Shown: in pieces, positions 31,522-39,010 of the stretch
How the letters are laid out: the number at the start of each line of letters is the position of its first letter
Numbering within the stretch: the stretch's first letter is position 1
From: a virus
Strand: one strand, 5' to 3'
IMG/VR virus record: IMGVR_UViG_3300048912_000043
Location: 1-41,965 of that record
Length of the DNA stretch: 41,965 nt
Program-made: the position numbers and the translations under genes
The notes under the pieces: model-generated
What the model saw: only the letters and a program-made list of their open reading frames with translations
What the model was told of the DNA's origin: nothing
Database searches by the model: none

Positions 31522-32037
31522 TCAGTACGTGTCCGCGATCGGCCCCTGCCCCGTGGTGAAGCTGTTCGGGCTGGTGATCGTGGTGGCGGTGCCGTAGGTC
31601 TCACCGGTCTTCTTGAAGGCGGTGAAGTTGCCCAGGATGTGAGTGCGGAAGCGGGCGCTCGTGCTGTCGAACTGGAAGCCCGCGAAGTAGAGGCCAGGAC
31701 CGACCGCTTCATACGCCGCAGCGAACGGGATCTGCTGGTATGCCGCCGTACCGCTCTGCGCGGTGCTAGCGCTCTTGGCGACCGGGACGCCGTTGCTGTC
31801 GTACAGGATGGCGGTCACGTTGCCCGCTGCGGCCGTGCCGTTCAGAAGGCTTAGGCCGGTGATGGTACCGTTGATCGGGATGAACACACGGCAGATGTAG
31901 GTTTCGGTCACGGCCGGGGTCGTGTCGGTACCCGTGGTCGTGGTGGTGGGCGCCACGCCACCCGTGTGCCAGACGGTGACGGCGCCACGGTTGAACGTGC
32001 CGATGCCAGCCTTTGCCATCTTGGTTGCTTGAGTCAT
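31522..32037 (-). CDS. beta-rich decoration or accessory virion protein
   Basis: 171 residues, with AGGAAGG upstream. Strand-rich and Thr/Gly-rich (TITGLSLLNGTAAAG, FAAAYEAVGPGLYFAGFQF). It looks like secreted-type virion decoration proteins. First gene of the late operon behind the promoter at 32227-32254. Confidence 0.6.
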   Translation of the reverse strand: MTQATKMAKAGIGTFNRGAVTVWHTGGVAPTTTTTGTDTTPAVTETYICRVFIPINGTITGLSLLNGTAAAGNVTAILYDSNGVPVAKSASTAQSGTAAYQQIPFAAAYEAVGPGLYFAGFQFDSTSARFRTHILGNFTAFKKTGETYGTATTITSPNSFTTGQGPIADTY

Positions 32038-32151
32038 GAGCCTTCCTCCAGACGGCTAATCCGCCAAATGGGGTTGATGACAGGGGTTCGCGCCGAGCCG
32101 CCCTTTGCTCAGGTGTTCTGGATCTGCGTTGTTCGGTGGCGCGAATGAGAA

Positions 32152-32182
32152 AGCCGCCGGAGCGATGTGCTCAACGGCGGCT
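32152..32182 (-). terminator. leader hairpin, terminator-like, between late promoter and late genes
   Basis: On the minus strand AGCCGCCGTTGAGC-acatc-GCTCCGGCGGCT forms a long GC stem followed by TTTCTCATT, a weak T-run. It lies about 40 nt downstream of the promoter start. It may end replication-operon readthrough, or be a conditional terminator for late expression. Confidence 0.65.
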
Positions 32183-32226
32183 GATTGTAATTCTGATGCT
32201 GCGGGCGCAGGTGCGCCGATACGTGG

Positions 32227-32254
32227 ATAGTACAGGTTGGGTTTAGACTGTCAA
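32227..32254 (-). promoter_or_regulatory. strong sigma70-type late promoter
   Basis: On the minus strand: TTGACA (32254-32249), 16-bp spacer, TACTAT (32232-32227). The -35 is a perfect consensus and the -10 has five of six. It points to the structural operon and lies in a 235-bp gap without genes. No similar promoter is seen elsewhere on this strand. Confidence 0.75.
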
Positions 32255-32273
32255 CTGGGCGCTAGGTGTTGTG

Positions 32274-32519
32274 TCAGTCATCCGGAGGACAGCCAGCTAT
32301 TAGCCAAGCCTTGGCTTGCTCCATGATCCAGACAGACCGTTCCGCGTTTGCCTCGGCGAAGGAAGACGCGACATAAAGCTTGCCGGATCCCTTTTCGTAG
32401 CCGACCACCACGACCTCTTCACATGCCTCCTTGGCGCTGTCGCATACGTTGGCCACCGGTACGCCCTTGGTAGCGGCCTCGGCGCCCTCAAGCCAGATGA
32501 CTTCAGCACCCTCGCTCAT
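32274..32519 (-). CDS. small phage hypothetical protein
   Basis: 81 residues from ATG 32519, in an ATGA overlap with the upstream stop (an upstream start at 32531 exists). It contains KLYVASSFAEANAERSVWIM, a pattern I know from small phage proteins with an alpha/beta layout. Last gene of the replication operon. Function unknown. Confidence 0.65.
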   Translation of the reverse strand: MSEGAEVIWLEGAEAATKGVPVANVCDSAKEACEEVVVVGYEKGSGKLYVASSFAEANAERSVWIMEQAKAWLIAGCPPDD

Positions 32520-33088
32520 TCCATCCCCCAATACACCGCAGCCAGCGACAGGGCGCCGTGTAACCGCTCCTTGAGCACCGCGATCCCGTTCTTGTCCCCG
32601 GCGATGGCCAGGAGGTGCGAGCCCTTGCCACAGACCTGCTCGACGATGTCCATGAAGGACTTCAGGCCCGCCAGGCCGTTACGGTTCAGGTTAGCGATGT
32701 GGCGACGGGCGACAAGGTCTTTTGGATCGTTCTCGTTGCTGGCCGTGCCGCGGATCATCGGCTCGCTGTTGCACTTCATGCCTGAGCCCCAGGCAGTGCG
32801 GTACAGCTCGGCGTATCGGTCCCCGGCCTGGACGACGGCGCGGTGGCCCTTCCTGGCGAAGTCGGCGCGAGCCAGATCCCAACCGTCGCGGACGATGGCG
32901 GGCTTCTCTCGTTCGCCCCGTTTGGCCTGTGGCTCCTCGATGTGCTCGCCACGAAAGCGGCGGAGCGTGATCGTCTCGCGTCGGCCGGCGCCTACCGCGT
33001 CACGCTCTTGGCGCTCACGGCTTTCGCGGGCTTCCTTGATGTTCTGCTGGCGCTCGATGCTGGCCAGATAGGATGCTGTGTTTCTCAC
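32516..33088 (-). CDS. DUF6456-like regulator, tentative
   Basis: 190 residues. The first 70 are charged and disordered (RESRERQERDAVGAGRRE). The C-terminal half shows GSGMKCNSEPMIRG, then FMDIVEQVCGKGSHL and KNGIAVLKERLHGALSLAAVYWG. This layout recalls DUF6456 proteins, some of which may be regulators in alphaproteobacteria. Its place before the late promoter makes it a candidate late activator or antiterminator; both points are inference. Confidence 0.5.
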   Translation of the reverse strand: MRNTASYLASIERQQNIKEARESRERQERDAVGAGRRETITLRRFRGEHIEEPQAKRGEREKPAIVRDGWDLARADFARKGHRAVVQAGDRYAELYRTAWGSGMKCNSEPMIRGTASNENDPKDLVARRHIANLNRNGLAGLKSFMDIVEQVCGKGSHLLAIAGDKNGIAVLKERLHGALSLAAVYWGME

Positions 33089-33128
33089 TCATGTTCCCCG
33101 ACCTCCCAGGTGAACCCCGAATATTGAA

Positions 33129-33401
33129 CTATAACCCCTGCCTGCCCTGCTGGGCCTCGGACATGACATGCGCGCCAGACAGAGCTAGGACGCTGACTAC
33201 GCCACCTTGAGACGCGCCCTGAATCTCCCACCCGATCAACGAAGCCTGGTGAGTGCCATTCATGGTGTATACGATGGCGTCCGGCTCGTACCCGTACTCG
33301 GCAACGTACCGCTCAAACGTCTGCGCCACGGCCTGGAGGAACTGCTCTCGGCGCTCGCTTTGAATAGCGGCCTTGCCGATGCTGATGACGTTCTCGCTCA
33401 T
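33129..33401 (-). CDS. small alpha/beta hypothetical protein
   Basis: 90 residues. Helix (REQFLQAVAQTFERYVAEYG) then strands (AIVYTMNGT). No recognised family. Ends before a 40-bp gap. Confidence 0.55.
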   Translation of the reverse strand: MSENVISIGKAAIQSERREQFLQAVAQTFERYVAEYGYEPDAIVYTMNGTHQASLIGWEIQGASQGGVVSVLALSGAHVMSEAQQGRQGL

Positions 33402-33635
33402 CTACCCCTCCCGCTTAGAGCGCTCTGCCATCATGGCGTCGGCGATGTCGTAGGAAGCTATAGCCGCGGCCGCCTTCTCCGATACGCCGAGCTTGGCCAC
33501 CACAGACGGTAGCGCCGCCATGGCGAACTCGTCGCGGAGGGTTTTTATAGGTCCGTGGTCGTGGCCTACGTACGGCGTTTCGATTTTAAAGGTAGGCGAG
33601 TTTGCGTGCGGATAATGGTCCGTCCAGACACTCAT
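33402..33635 (-). CDS. small phage protein
   Basis: 77 residues. TLRDEFAMAALPSVVAKLG, then IASYDIADAMMAERSK, is a pattern found often in small phage proteins (Leu-Arg-Asp-x-Phe-Ala-Met-Ala ... Tyr-x-Ile-Ala-Asp-Ala-Met). Function unknown. Adjacent to the previous gene without gap. Confidence 0.65.
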   Translation of the reverse strand: MSVWTDHYPHANSPTFKIETPYVGHDHGPIKTLRDEFAMAALPSVVAKLGVSEKAAAAIASYDIADAMMAERSKREG

Positions 33636-33651
33636 CTACCTCTCTCCATCC

Positions 33652-33843
33652 TTAGACATTGATGTGCTCCTGGCGCTTGGCGAAGCGTCCGTTGGGCAGG
33701 CGAAGCGGGGTGATCTCAAAGAGGCTGTCGATGTCCTCTTGCTGGGCGGCGATCGTCGCCCAAGCCCGGCTAAGCTGTCGGTTCATGATGGCCAAAGCGA
33801 TCAAGGCGCCAATGACCACGCCAGTTATGAAGGTGGCGATCAT
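33652..33843 (-). CDS. small membrane-anchored protein
   Basis: 63 residues. An N-terminal hydrophobic helix (about 2-20, TFITGVVIGALIALAIM), then a charged helix. Overlaps the helicase stop by 4 nt. Unknown role. Confidence 0.6.
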   Translation of the reverse strand: MIATFITGVVIGALIALAIMNRQLSRAWATIAAQQEDIDSLFEITPLRLPNGRFAKRQEHINV

Positions 33844-35306
33844 GATACCCGCTCCGTTTCGATGAACTTCCGCTCGTCCCGACTGAATTGCATCCGCACC
33901 TCGCCAGGGCGGCCTAGAATATCGTGGTAACGCGACTTCTGCGTCTTAATGATCGTGTCGTCTTCGTTCTCTCTGTGAACGATCACGCCAAGATCCGCTT
34001 TGTTGTACCAGTTCGCCGAGCCGGCTATGTCGTACAATGTCGGCATTTTATAATGACCATCAGCGTCTTTCACGCTCTTTGTCGGGTGAGCAATCACCAT
34101 CACGTGAACCTGGAATGACTTGGCAAACCGCTTCAACATGCGGATAGCGCGTCCGATATACTCTGTTTCGCTTTCGTCCCGACTGCGGGCGTGCTCAATC
34201 TCATTCCACGGGTCGATGACGATGATGGAACATCCGTCGCGTATGACCGCCTGCGCCATCTTCTCGACCACCCATTCCAGCGTGGCGTCCTCGTCCTCTC
34301 GGGGGATGAAGAACCGATGGTGGCGGTCAATCCAGGCGTCTGCGGCGGCGCGTTGGCGCTCGTCCTGCAGGTGCTCCGGCATTCCATGGAACCACGTGCG
34401 AAGGGACCGGCGGTGATCGCGTTGCGGCTCCTGTTCGAACGAGGCCCAGCCGATGACAAGGTTATGGTCCGTGGCGATCCCGCACAGGACGTCGTTGGCG
34501 AAGCTGGTCTTGCCGAACCCCGGCGTGCCCGTGATGACGGAAAAATCGCCCAAGCGAAGGCGGAAGTTCTCTGAGAACAGCTGGTGGCGCGGGTGCATGA
34601 TCCGCATGGCTGGAAGCGGCGCCAGTTCCGACATGCGGTAAACGCCGTCCAGGGCGATCCACTGCGCTCGATTGATCGTCTCGACGACACCCTTGGTCCC
34701 GTAGTCTTCCAAGACCTCGTTGAGATCCTTGCACCGCTCCCGGCCGCGATCCTTCTTTGACTTCGGGTAGGTTACGAATTTGCAGCGGGCTCGGCCGAAC
34801 ATCACCGACAGGTCGTGCAGGAGCGCCAGGCCGTTCTCATCGTTGTCCGTGGCCAGGATCAGGTACGGGACGCGGTCCTTGTTCGTCATCGGACGGATGC
34901 TGGCCATCCACTCGTACTTGGCGCTCGCCTCCAACTCTTCTTGGGTGCGTTCGCCAGGCGGCGGCGCGCCGTCTGGAACGCTGATCGTGCGCAGGAATCC
35001 GCTCTGGAGCGCTGCGATTGTGTCCAGCTCGCCCTCGGTGATGATCAGCGGCTGGTCAAGCAGACTTTCGTCGCGAAGGCAGTCCTCGTTGTAGGCGATG
35101 CGAAGGCCGCCCTTGTCGGCCGACCATTTGCCCTCGTCGACGTCGAAACGGCGATACTTGCGCCGCACGACTTCGCCAGCGCGCTTGAACGGAATGACCA
35201 AGGCGCTACCACCAGCGCGGTTTACGCTCTCCAACCCGAGCTTGTCGGCCAGTTCCACGTCCAGGCCACGACCGGCCAGAATGTCCATGTGCGTGTCCGA
35301 GATCAT
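33840..35306 (-). CDS. Toprim-DnaB-like primase-helicase
   Basis: 488 residues. A Toprim region (about 85-165) has Glu91 (ITEGELD) and Asp154/Asp156 (LATDNDENG). A RecA/DnaB-type helicase follows with Walker A GTPGFGKT (260-267, Lys266), the FEQEP motif (about 290-294) and Walker B IIVIDPWNE (Asp365). This is the T7 gp4 domain order minus its zinc finger, which is coded by the overlapping ORF upstream. It would unwind DNA and perhaps prime synthesis at the phage fork. The start at 35306 lies inside that zinc ORF. Confidence 0.9.
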   Translation of the reverse strand: MISDTHMDILAGRGLDVELADKLGLESVNRAGGSALVIPFKRAGEVVRRKYRRFDVDEGKWSADKGGLRIAYNEDCLRDESLLDQPLIITEGELDTIAALQSGFLRTISVPDGAPPPGERTQEELEASAKYEWMASIRPMTNKDRVPYLILATDNDENGLALLHDLSVMFGRARCKFVTYPKSKKDRGRERCKDLNEVLEDYGTKGVVETINRAQWIALDGVYRMSELAPLPAMRIMHPRHQLFSENFRLRLGDFSVITGTPGFGKTSFANDVLCGIATDHNLVIGWASFEQEPQRDHRRSLRTWFHGMPEHLQDERQRAAADAWIDRHHRFFIPREDEDATLEWVVEKMAQAVIRDGCSIIVIDPWNEIEHARSRDESETEYIGRAIRMLKRFAKSFQVHVMVIAHPTKSVKDADGHYKMPTLYDIAGSANWYNKADLGVIVHRENEDDTIIKTQKSRYHDILGRPGEVRMQFSRDERKFIETERVS

Positions 35307-35502
35307 CGAAGTACGCCCCTTTGAAATCGCAGTGGAAGCAGCTTGCGAGCACGGCTTCCTTGGTGATGGTGACGTGAAGGCAGGGATCTTTATTCTTCCT
35401 GCGGTTCGGTGAGCAGACCGGACAGGGCGTCCGGTAGTCGCTGCGGCCCGACCAGATGCGGAGACCAGCCGCCTCGGCCTTGGCCTCCTTGGTCAGACCC
35501 AT
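35206..35502 (-). CDS. primase zinc-finger ORF
   Basis: 98 residues. CPVC (about 27-30) and CFHC (about 55-58) with KDPCLHV between give the zinc-ribbon of T7-gp4-type primases. Residues after about 66 are in DNA shared with the helicase frame and look like an out-of-frame tail (Gly/Arg/His-rich). It would recognise the primer start site, either as a separate subunit or after frameshifting into the helicase. Confidence 0.7.
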   Translation of the reverse strand: MGLTKEAKAEAAGLRIWSGRSDYRTPCPVCSPNRRKNKDPCLHVTITKEAVLASCFHCDFKGAYFDDLGHAHGHSGRSWPGRGTGRQARVGERKPRWW

Positions 35503-36218
35503 GACACCCGCCTCTCGACCTTTGGCGCGGCCTCGGCTTCCCGGCGTCGCCTGACGCCCTGCGCTGCCTTGGTGAGGTAGGATCGCGGGTCGTTTGTTCC
35601 GTTCGCCTTGGCTTGGCCGATCGCCGGCAGGAGTTCCCTGGCGCGGATCTGGTTCTCGCTGAGCAGGCGCCCAAAGATTTTCTTCGCTTGGTCCGTGCTC
35701 AGGCGATGATGCGCCATGAGCAGTTCCGGACCCTGGCTCCAGGCGTCTCGGTCTGGGTCCAAATCGACCACCAGCGCCGTAGAGGATTTATCCTCTACGG
35801 AACTATTCTGGTATCTGGTATCTGGTAACGCGCACGTATGTCCTGGCAAATCAGTAGCAATTGCTAAGTCCGGTTCCTTGTTTTTCAATGACTTAGCTTT
35901 TCCACCAAGTGAACCAACTTCGGCACGTTTGATCGACTTTTCGCGCGCCTTTTCGAGTTCAAACTTGATCCTTTTATGGGTCAGGCCATCGCCATCGACC
36001 GTGAAAAACGCCATCACTTCGGCACAGATCTTTGCCCAGCGCGAGGGTGTGCAGCCGGTCACCTTGGCCAGCTTCTTGGGGTCGTTGGGCAGCGTTCCAC
36101 CCGACAACCACATCGAACCAAGGAGCTGCAAATAGGCGCCGTGCTGTTCGCATGTCAGGTGGCGCGTGTCGCCGAAATAGTCTGACCAGTACATTTGCAT
36201 GAAGGCTGGTCCGCTCAT
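35493..36218 (-). CDS. DUF1376 replication-initiator-like protein
   Basis: 241 residues from ATG 36218, in an ATGA overlap with the previous gene. The N-terminal 90 residues are DUF1376 (MYWSDYFGDTRHLTCEQHGA, then LPNDPKKLAKVTG), a winged-helix domain found in phage replication initiators. A disordered linker and a C-terminal helical part (AHHRLSTDQAKKIFGRLL) complete the usual form. It probably binds the phage origin or loads the helicase coded next. Confidence 0.75.
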   Translation of the reverse strand: MSGPAFMQMYWSDYFGDTRHLTCEQHGAYLQLLGSMWLSGGTLPNDPKKLAKVTGCTPSRWAKICAEVMAFFTVDGDGLTHKRIKFELEKAREKSIKRAEVGSLGGKAKSLKNKEPDLAIATDLPGHTCALPDTRYQNSSVEDKSSTALVVDLDPDRDAWSQGPELLMAHHRLSTDQAKKIFGRLLSENQIRARELLPAIGQAKANGTNDPRSYLTKAAQGVRRRREAEAAPKVERRVSWV

Positions 36219-36727
36219 TGAACCCACTCCTCAAGCATTTTCGATCCCTTAGCGCGGTTGCAGCCTCTGCAAGCGCAGGTCAGGTTGTGACGAAGATCTG
36301 TTCCGCCGCGTGATACCGGATGGATGTGGTCCACCTCGAATGGACCGTAAGGGATGCCGCAGTAAGCGCACTGACCCTCCTCCTCTATAATCTGACGCTT
36401 TTGCGCGCTGGTCAGGGACCGCTTTGGTTTCTTCGTCTGAGTTTCGATCTCGAAAACGGCGCGAACGTTCGTAAGAACGTCTCCGTCAGGCATCGTGTAG
36501 GCCTGGATTTTTCCCTTCACGATGAGCGCCGCGCGCAGCTTTTCCCACTTGCGCAGAGACACGCCCGTCCAGCCGGAGAGCCATCGCGGATCGTCCGGTA
36601 TCGGGCCGCCGCGATCGTAGATCAGGTCCAGGATGGTGTTGTAAGCGCCGCGTTCCTCCAGGGTCAGCATGAGCATGCCGTCCAGGGCGTCGCGGTGATA
36701 TCTGGGGTGCCAGTCAAACGCGCTCAT
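36215..36727 (-). CDS. DUF1376-HNH fusion protein
   Basis: 170 residues. Residues 1-92 are a DUF1376 winged helix (FDWHPRYHRDALDGMLMLTL, LEERGAYNTILDLIY). Residues 115-165 are an HNH nuclease: CAYC (120-123), DH (133-134) in EVDHIHPVSRGG, Asn148, and C-x2-C (153-156). The fold pair combines DNA binding with a nuclease. It sits immediately before a second DUF1376 gene, which suggests duplication. ATGA overlaps on both sides. Confidence 0.82.
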   Translation of the reverse strand: MSAFDWHPRYHRDALDGMLMLTLEERGAYNTILDLIYDRGGPIPDDPRWLSGWTGVSLRKWEKLRAALIVKGKIQAYTMPDGDVLTNVRAVFEIETQTKKPKRSLTSAQKRQIIEEEGQCAYCGIPYGPFEVDHIHPVSRGGTDLRHNLTCACRGCNRAKGSKMLEEWVQ

Positions 36728-36900
36728 CCTAGGCGCTCCACAATCTTGTCGAAGACGCGCTGGACACTCGCTCGCGCTGTGGCGCTAGCGTTTCCATTAG
36801 CCTTGCGGACGAGGATGTTCAGATAGTCCAGCATGTCTTCGACGCTGGATTCACGTTTCGTGCTCTTGAACGGCACGACGGTGCTTTGTAGGTTGCGCAT
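36724..36900 (-). CDS. small helical protein (58 aa)
   Basis: ATG 36900, 58 residues, ending in an ATGA overlap with the next gene. Helical C-terminal half (EDMLDYLNILVRKANGNA). No family recognised. Overlap and composition support a real gene. Confidence 0.6.
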   Translation of the reverse strand: MRNLQSTVVPFKSTKRESSVEDMLDYLNILVRKANGNASATARASVQRVFDKIVERLG

Positions 36901-36919
36901 AAGCGCTCCACCTCTTGGG

Positions 36920-37315
36920 TTAGGTGACGGCGTTAGCGGGCCGGGGCGTTGCGAGCGCTCCGGTCACGCGCTCAGAGTCTCCCACAGTTCGTCCAGACCA
37001 CAAGTTATGTTCCAGGAACGTTCCTGTGGACGGGGAGCAGACCTGTGGACGAGACCTCAACTTCTTGAGGTTCGAGAGAATGGAGGTGTGGTCCACACCC
37101 CAGACGGCTGCTAGCCCGTAAATGCTGCATCCAGACAGGCTAATGATCTCATCCCACACCATACCGCGAATTCTCGCGTGCTCTGTCGACGTGGAGAAAA
37201 CCACGTCGTATTGCCGAACTAAATTTCGCTCCGAGACGCGCTTGAGAACCTCGTCGCAAAGCTTCCTGTCAGGCTTGTTCTTTTGTCGACCGGCATAGAC
37301 GCGAGGCTTCTTCAT
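36920..37315 (-). CDS. DnaA domain IV-like DNA-binding protein
   Basis: 131 residues from ATG 37315 (ATGA overlap). Residues 50-87 match the helix-turn-helix of DnaA domain IV: VWDEIISLSGCSIYGLA, then GVDHTSILSNLKKL, close to the DnaA signature around Asp-His-Thr. No AAA+ domain is present. It may bind DnaA-box-like sites in the phage origin, or compete with host DnaA. The C-terminal 40 residues are disordered. Confidence 0.75.
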   Translation of the reverse strand: MKKPRVYAGRQKNKPDRKLCDEVLKRVSERNLVRQYDVVFSTSTEHARIRGMVWDEIISLSGCSIYGLAAVWGVDHTSILSNLKKLRSRPQVCSPSTGTFLEHNLWSGRTVGDSERVTGALATPRPANAVT

Positions 37316-37692
37316 GCCGCCCTCGCCTTGACGCTGGCGTTCAAGCTCCAACCATAGGGCCGAAGCCATTCCGTCAGGATGTCCTCAACTTGCTCCAGGG
37401 ACTTCGCCTCAGCCCATAGAAACCCGCGCCTAGTCAACTCGTCGCGCATTTCGCGCTGCGCTGGCGACAGGGAGCCCCTGGAGGCCTTAAGCTCTATGAA
37501 GGCGACCTTGGATGTGGGCAGGAGTAGGACAAGGTCCGGAATGCCGGCCTTGACACCCATGGCCTTCAGGATGCCAGCCTCGGCTTTCGAACGGCCTCCG
37601 CCATTGGGGACGTGAAAGAATAGCATCCCTGGCAACGCCCGTTCTATAAACTGGACGACGGAGATCTGAAGCTGTTGCTCTGGGCGCTTCAT
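37312..37692 (-). CDS. VRR-NUC nuclease
   Basis: 126 residues. The PD-(D/E)XK core is visible: GIPDLVLL (Asp53), AFIELK (Glu67, Lys69) and SPAQREM (Gln79), preceded by PNGGGRSKAEAGILKAMGVK. This is the short stand-alone VRR-NUC form common in phages, a structure-specific nuclease for branched DNA in replication or recombination. 4-nt overlaps on both sides. Confidence 0.85.
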   Translation of the reverse strand: MKRPEQQLQISVVQFIERALPGMLFFHVPNGGGRSKAEAGILKAMGVKAGIPDLVLLLPTSKVAFIELKASRGSLSPAQREMRDELTRRGFLWAEAKSLEQVEDILTEWLRPYGWSLNASVKARAA

Positions 37693-37871
37693 CGCACCTT
37701 CACCCCAGCCACATAGCCAGCGTCACGGGCGGCGCGGAGGCGAGCGTGCAGCACGTGCTGCTTGGCCTTGTAGGTCGCAGCCGATCGCGATTTCTTAGAC
37801 AGGACCGCAGCCGCGTCGGAGGCGTTCACCCAGCGACGGATGAAGGCCGACAAGAGGTTCTTGGTTTTCAC
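37689..37871 (-). CDS. small basic protein (60 aa)
   Basis: GTG 37871 in a GTGA overlap with the previous stop. Very Arg/Lys/Ala-rich and helical (SKKSRSAATYKAKQHVLHAR), likely nucleic-acid binding. The open frame continues upstream but belongs to the membrane protein DNA. Confidence 0.6.
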   Translation of the reverse strand: MKTKNLLSAFIRRWVNASDAAAVLSKKSRSAATYKAKQHVLHARLRAARDAGYVAGVKVR

Positions 37872-38155
37872 GCGAAAGCCTCCTTCAGCAGCAGAAACAG
37901 GACGATCGCGACGGCCCAACCAGCTAAGCCAAGGGGAAGAAGCAGGATTGGCGGGAGCCTCTTGGCGGACATGGCCTTGAGCTTTCCGTCAGCCCACGAC
38001 GCCATCGCCAGGCCGGCCGACGAAATCCCGCGTCCGATCCAGCTCAGCGCGAGCCCCATCGCTTTCGTCGTGATCAGAAACGCGTCCCTGCACCAACATC
38101 CGGTGGCGGCGAGCCAGCTTTTCATGGTGTTGTCTTTCGTGGTCGTGCCAGTCAT
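37868..38155 (-). CDS. membrane protein overlapping the HTH gene
   Basis: 95 residues (or 85 from ATG 38125). A mid hydrophobic segment (about 28-52) and a strongly hydrophobic C-terminal helix (PPILLLPLGLAGWAVAIVLFLL). It shares about 160 bp with the end of the HTH gene in another frame, and couples to the next gene by GTGA, so both frames look used. Confidence 0.5.
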   Translation of the reverse strand: MTGTTTKDNTMKSWLAATGCWCRDAFLITTKAMGLALSWIGRGISSAGLAMASWADGKLKAMSAKRLPPILLLPLGLAGWAVAIVLFLLLKEAFA

Positions 38156-38435
38156 CGAGCGATTGGCCGATGACGTCCCCGAGAACGGGGAGAACGACAG
38201 CCCAGCCGCCGTTCGGGTGCTTTAGGATGTGCTCAAGGACCCGGAGGGAGGCGCGGCGGGCGAACACGCCCCTGGCCTCATCCAGCGATAGATCCAGAGC
38301 ACGCGCGAGATGCTTCGCCGTGGGATACTTCTCGCGCAGACGCCCGGCGAGAGCGTCGCGCATATCGGTGTCAAGCACTTTGTTGTGCTGAAAACCCGCT
38401 TTGGGGTGTGAGATTTCCAACGCCATCGCCCTCAT
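37989..38435 (-). CDS. HTH-type phage regulator, first gene of the leftward operon
   Basis: 148 residues; ATG 38435 with GGAG upstream. MRDALAGRLREKYPTAKHLA, then RALDLSLDEARGVF, resembles HTH proteins of alphaproteobacterial phages that open replication operons. A following segment (RVLEHILKHPNGGWAV) and a charged C-terminus complete it. It could control the leftward operon. The C-terminal 50 residues lie in DNA shared with the membrane ORF. Confidence 0.6.
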   Translation of the reverse strand: MRAMALEISHPKAGFQHNKVLDTDMRDALAGRLREKYPTAKHLARALDLSLDEARGVFARRASLRVLEHILKHPNGGWAVVLPVLGDVIGQSLDDWHDHERQHHEKLARRHRMLVQGRVSDHDESDGARAELDRTRDFVGRPGDGVVG

Positions 38436-38479
38436 TGTTTACGGGCTCCAGCGAGTGGAGACTGAACGAGGGAGTGAGC

Positions 38480-38656
38480 ATGTTCGCGGCGGACGAGGAC
38501 TTCATCGAAGCCATCCACGCGATCTACGGTACGATTGAAGACGAGTACGAAGCCAGCCGAGAGGGCGCCAAGGCATGGTCCAAGGCGTTCCTGGTTGGGA
38601 GAAAAGACCGGATTGAAGCCGTCAACCGACTTGTTGAAGGTCTTGACCCGAAGTGA
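38480..38656 (+). CDS. small hypothetical protein (58 aa)
   Basis: ATG 38480 preceded by GAGGGAGTGAGC. 58 residues, acidic then helical (DEDFIEAIHAIYGTIEDEYE). It points away from the HTH gene with only 44 bp between starts. Function unknown. Confidence 0.6.
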   Translation: MFAADEDFIEAIHAIYGTIEDEYEASREGAKAWSKAFLVGRKDRIEAVNRLVEGLDPK

Positions 38657-39010
38657 ACAAACGACACGACGAGAACAACGGGGAGCGGGCTGGCGGGCCT
38701 TCTCCCCTTTCGCCGTTGAAGACGAGGACGAGGAGCGACGGGGGGAAGCCGCTCCTCGCCAGTGGACGCCGACCGGGAGGGCATGGTCAGCATCCGCCCA
38801 GGCCGTGGGGTACGGGTAGCCTGGGGTATGGGATTGGTGTTGAAAGCCCCCCGACATGGTCAGGCTCCCGATTTGGGCGAAACACCCAACAAACGGCGAT
38901 TGACACTCATTTTGGGCGGGAAACGTCCGTGAGCGTCATAACGCCGCAGATCAAAGACAGCGCCATCCGTCGTATACTCGCCACTAACGATAGTGGTGGG
39001 GAGGCCGCAC
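38657..39010. other. intergenic region with hairpin and promoter-like element
   Basis: No convincing gene. A 9-bp perfect stem CGAGGAGCG/CGCTCCTCG lies at 38729-38758 without a T-run. TTGACA stands at 38900-38905 with no good -10. At 38973-38978 a TATACT is followed by a perfect 6-bp inverted repeat CCACTA-acga-TAGTGG (38981-38996), then the GGGGAGG ribosome site of the next gene. Confidence 0.5.
38973..38996 (+). promoter_or_regulatory. TATACT -10-like element with inverted-repeat operator
   Basis: TATACT is directly followed by CCACTAacgaTAGTGG, where the transcript start would lie. A repressor bound here would block the gene at 39011. A matching -35 is not clear. Confidence 0.45.

Noticed and set aside
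38900-38927. Strong promoter at TTGACA 38900
   Set aside because: No TATAAT-like box at 15-19 bp spacing.
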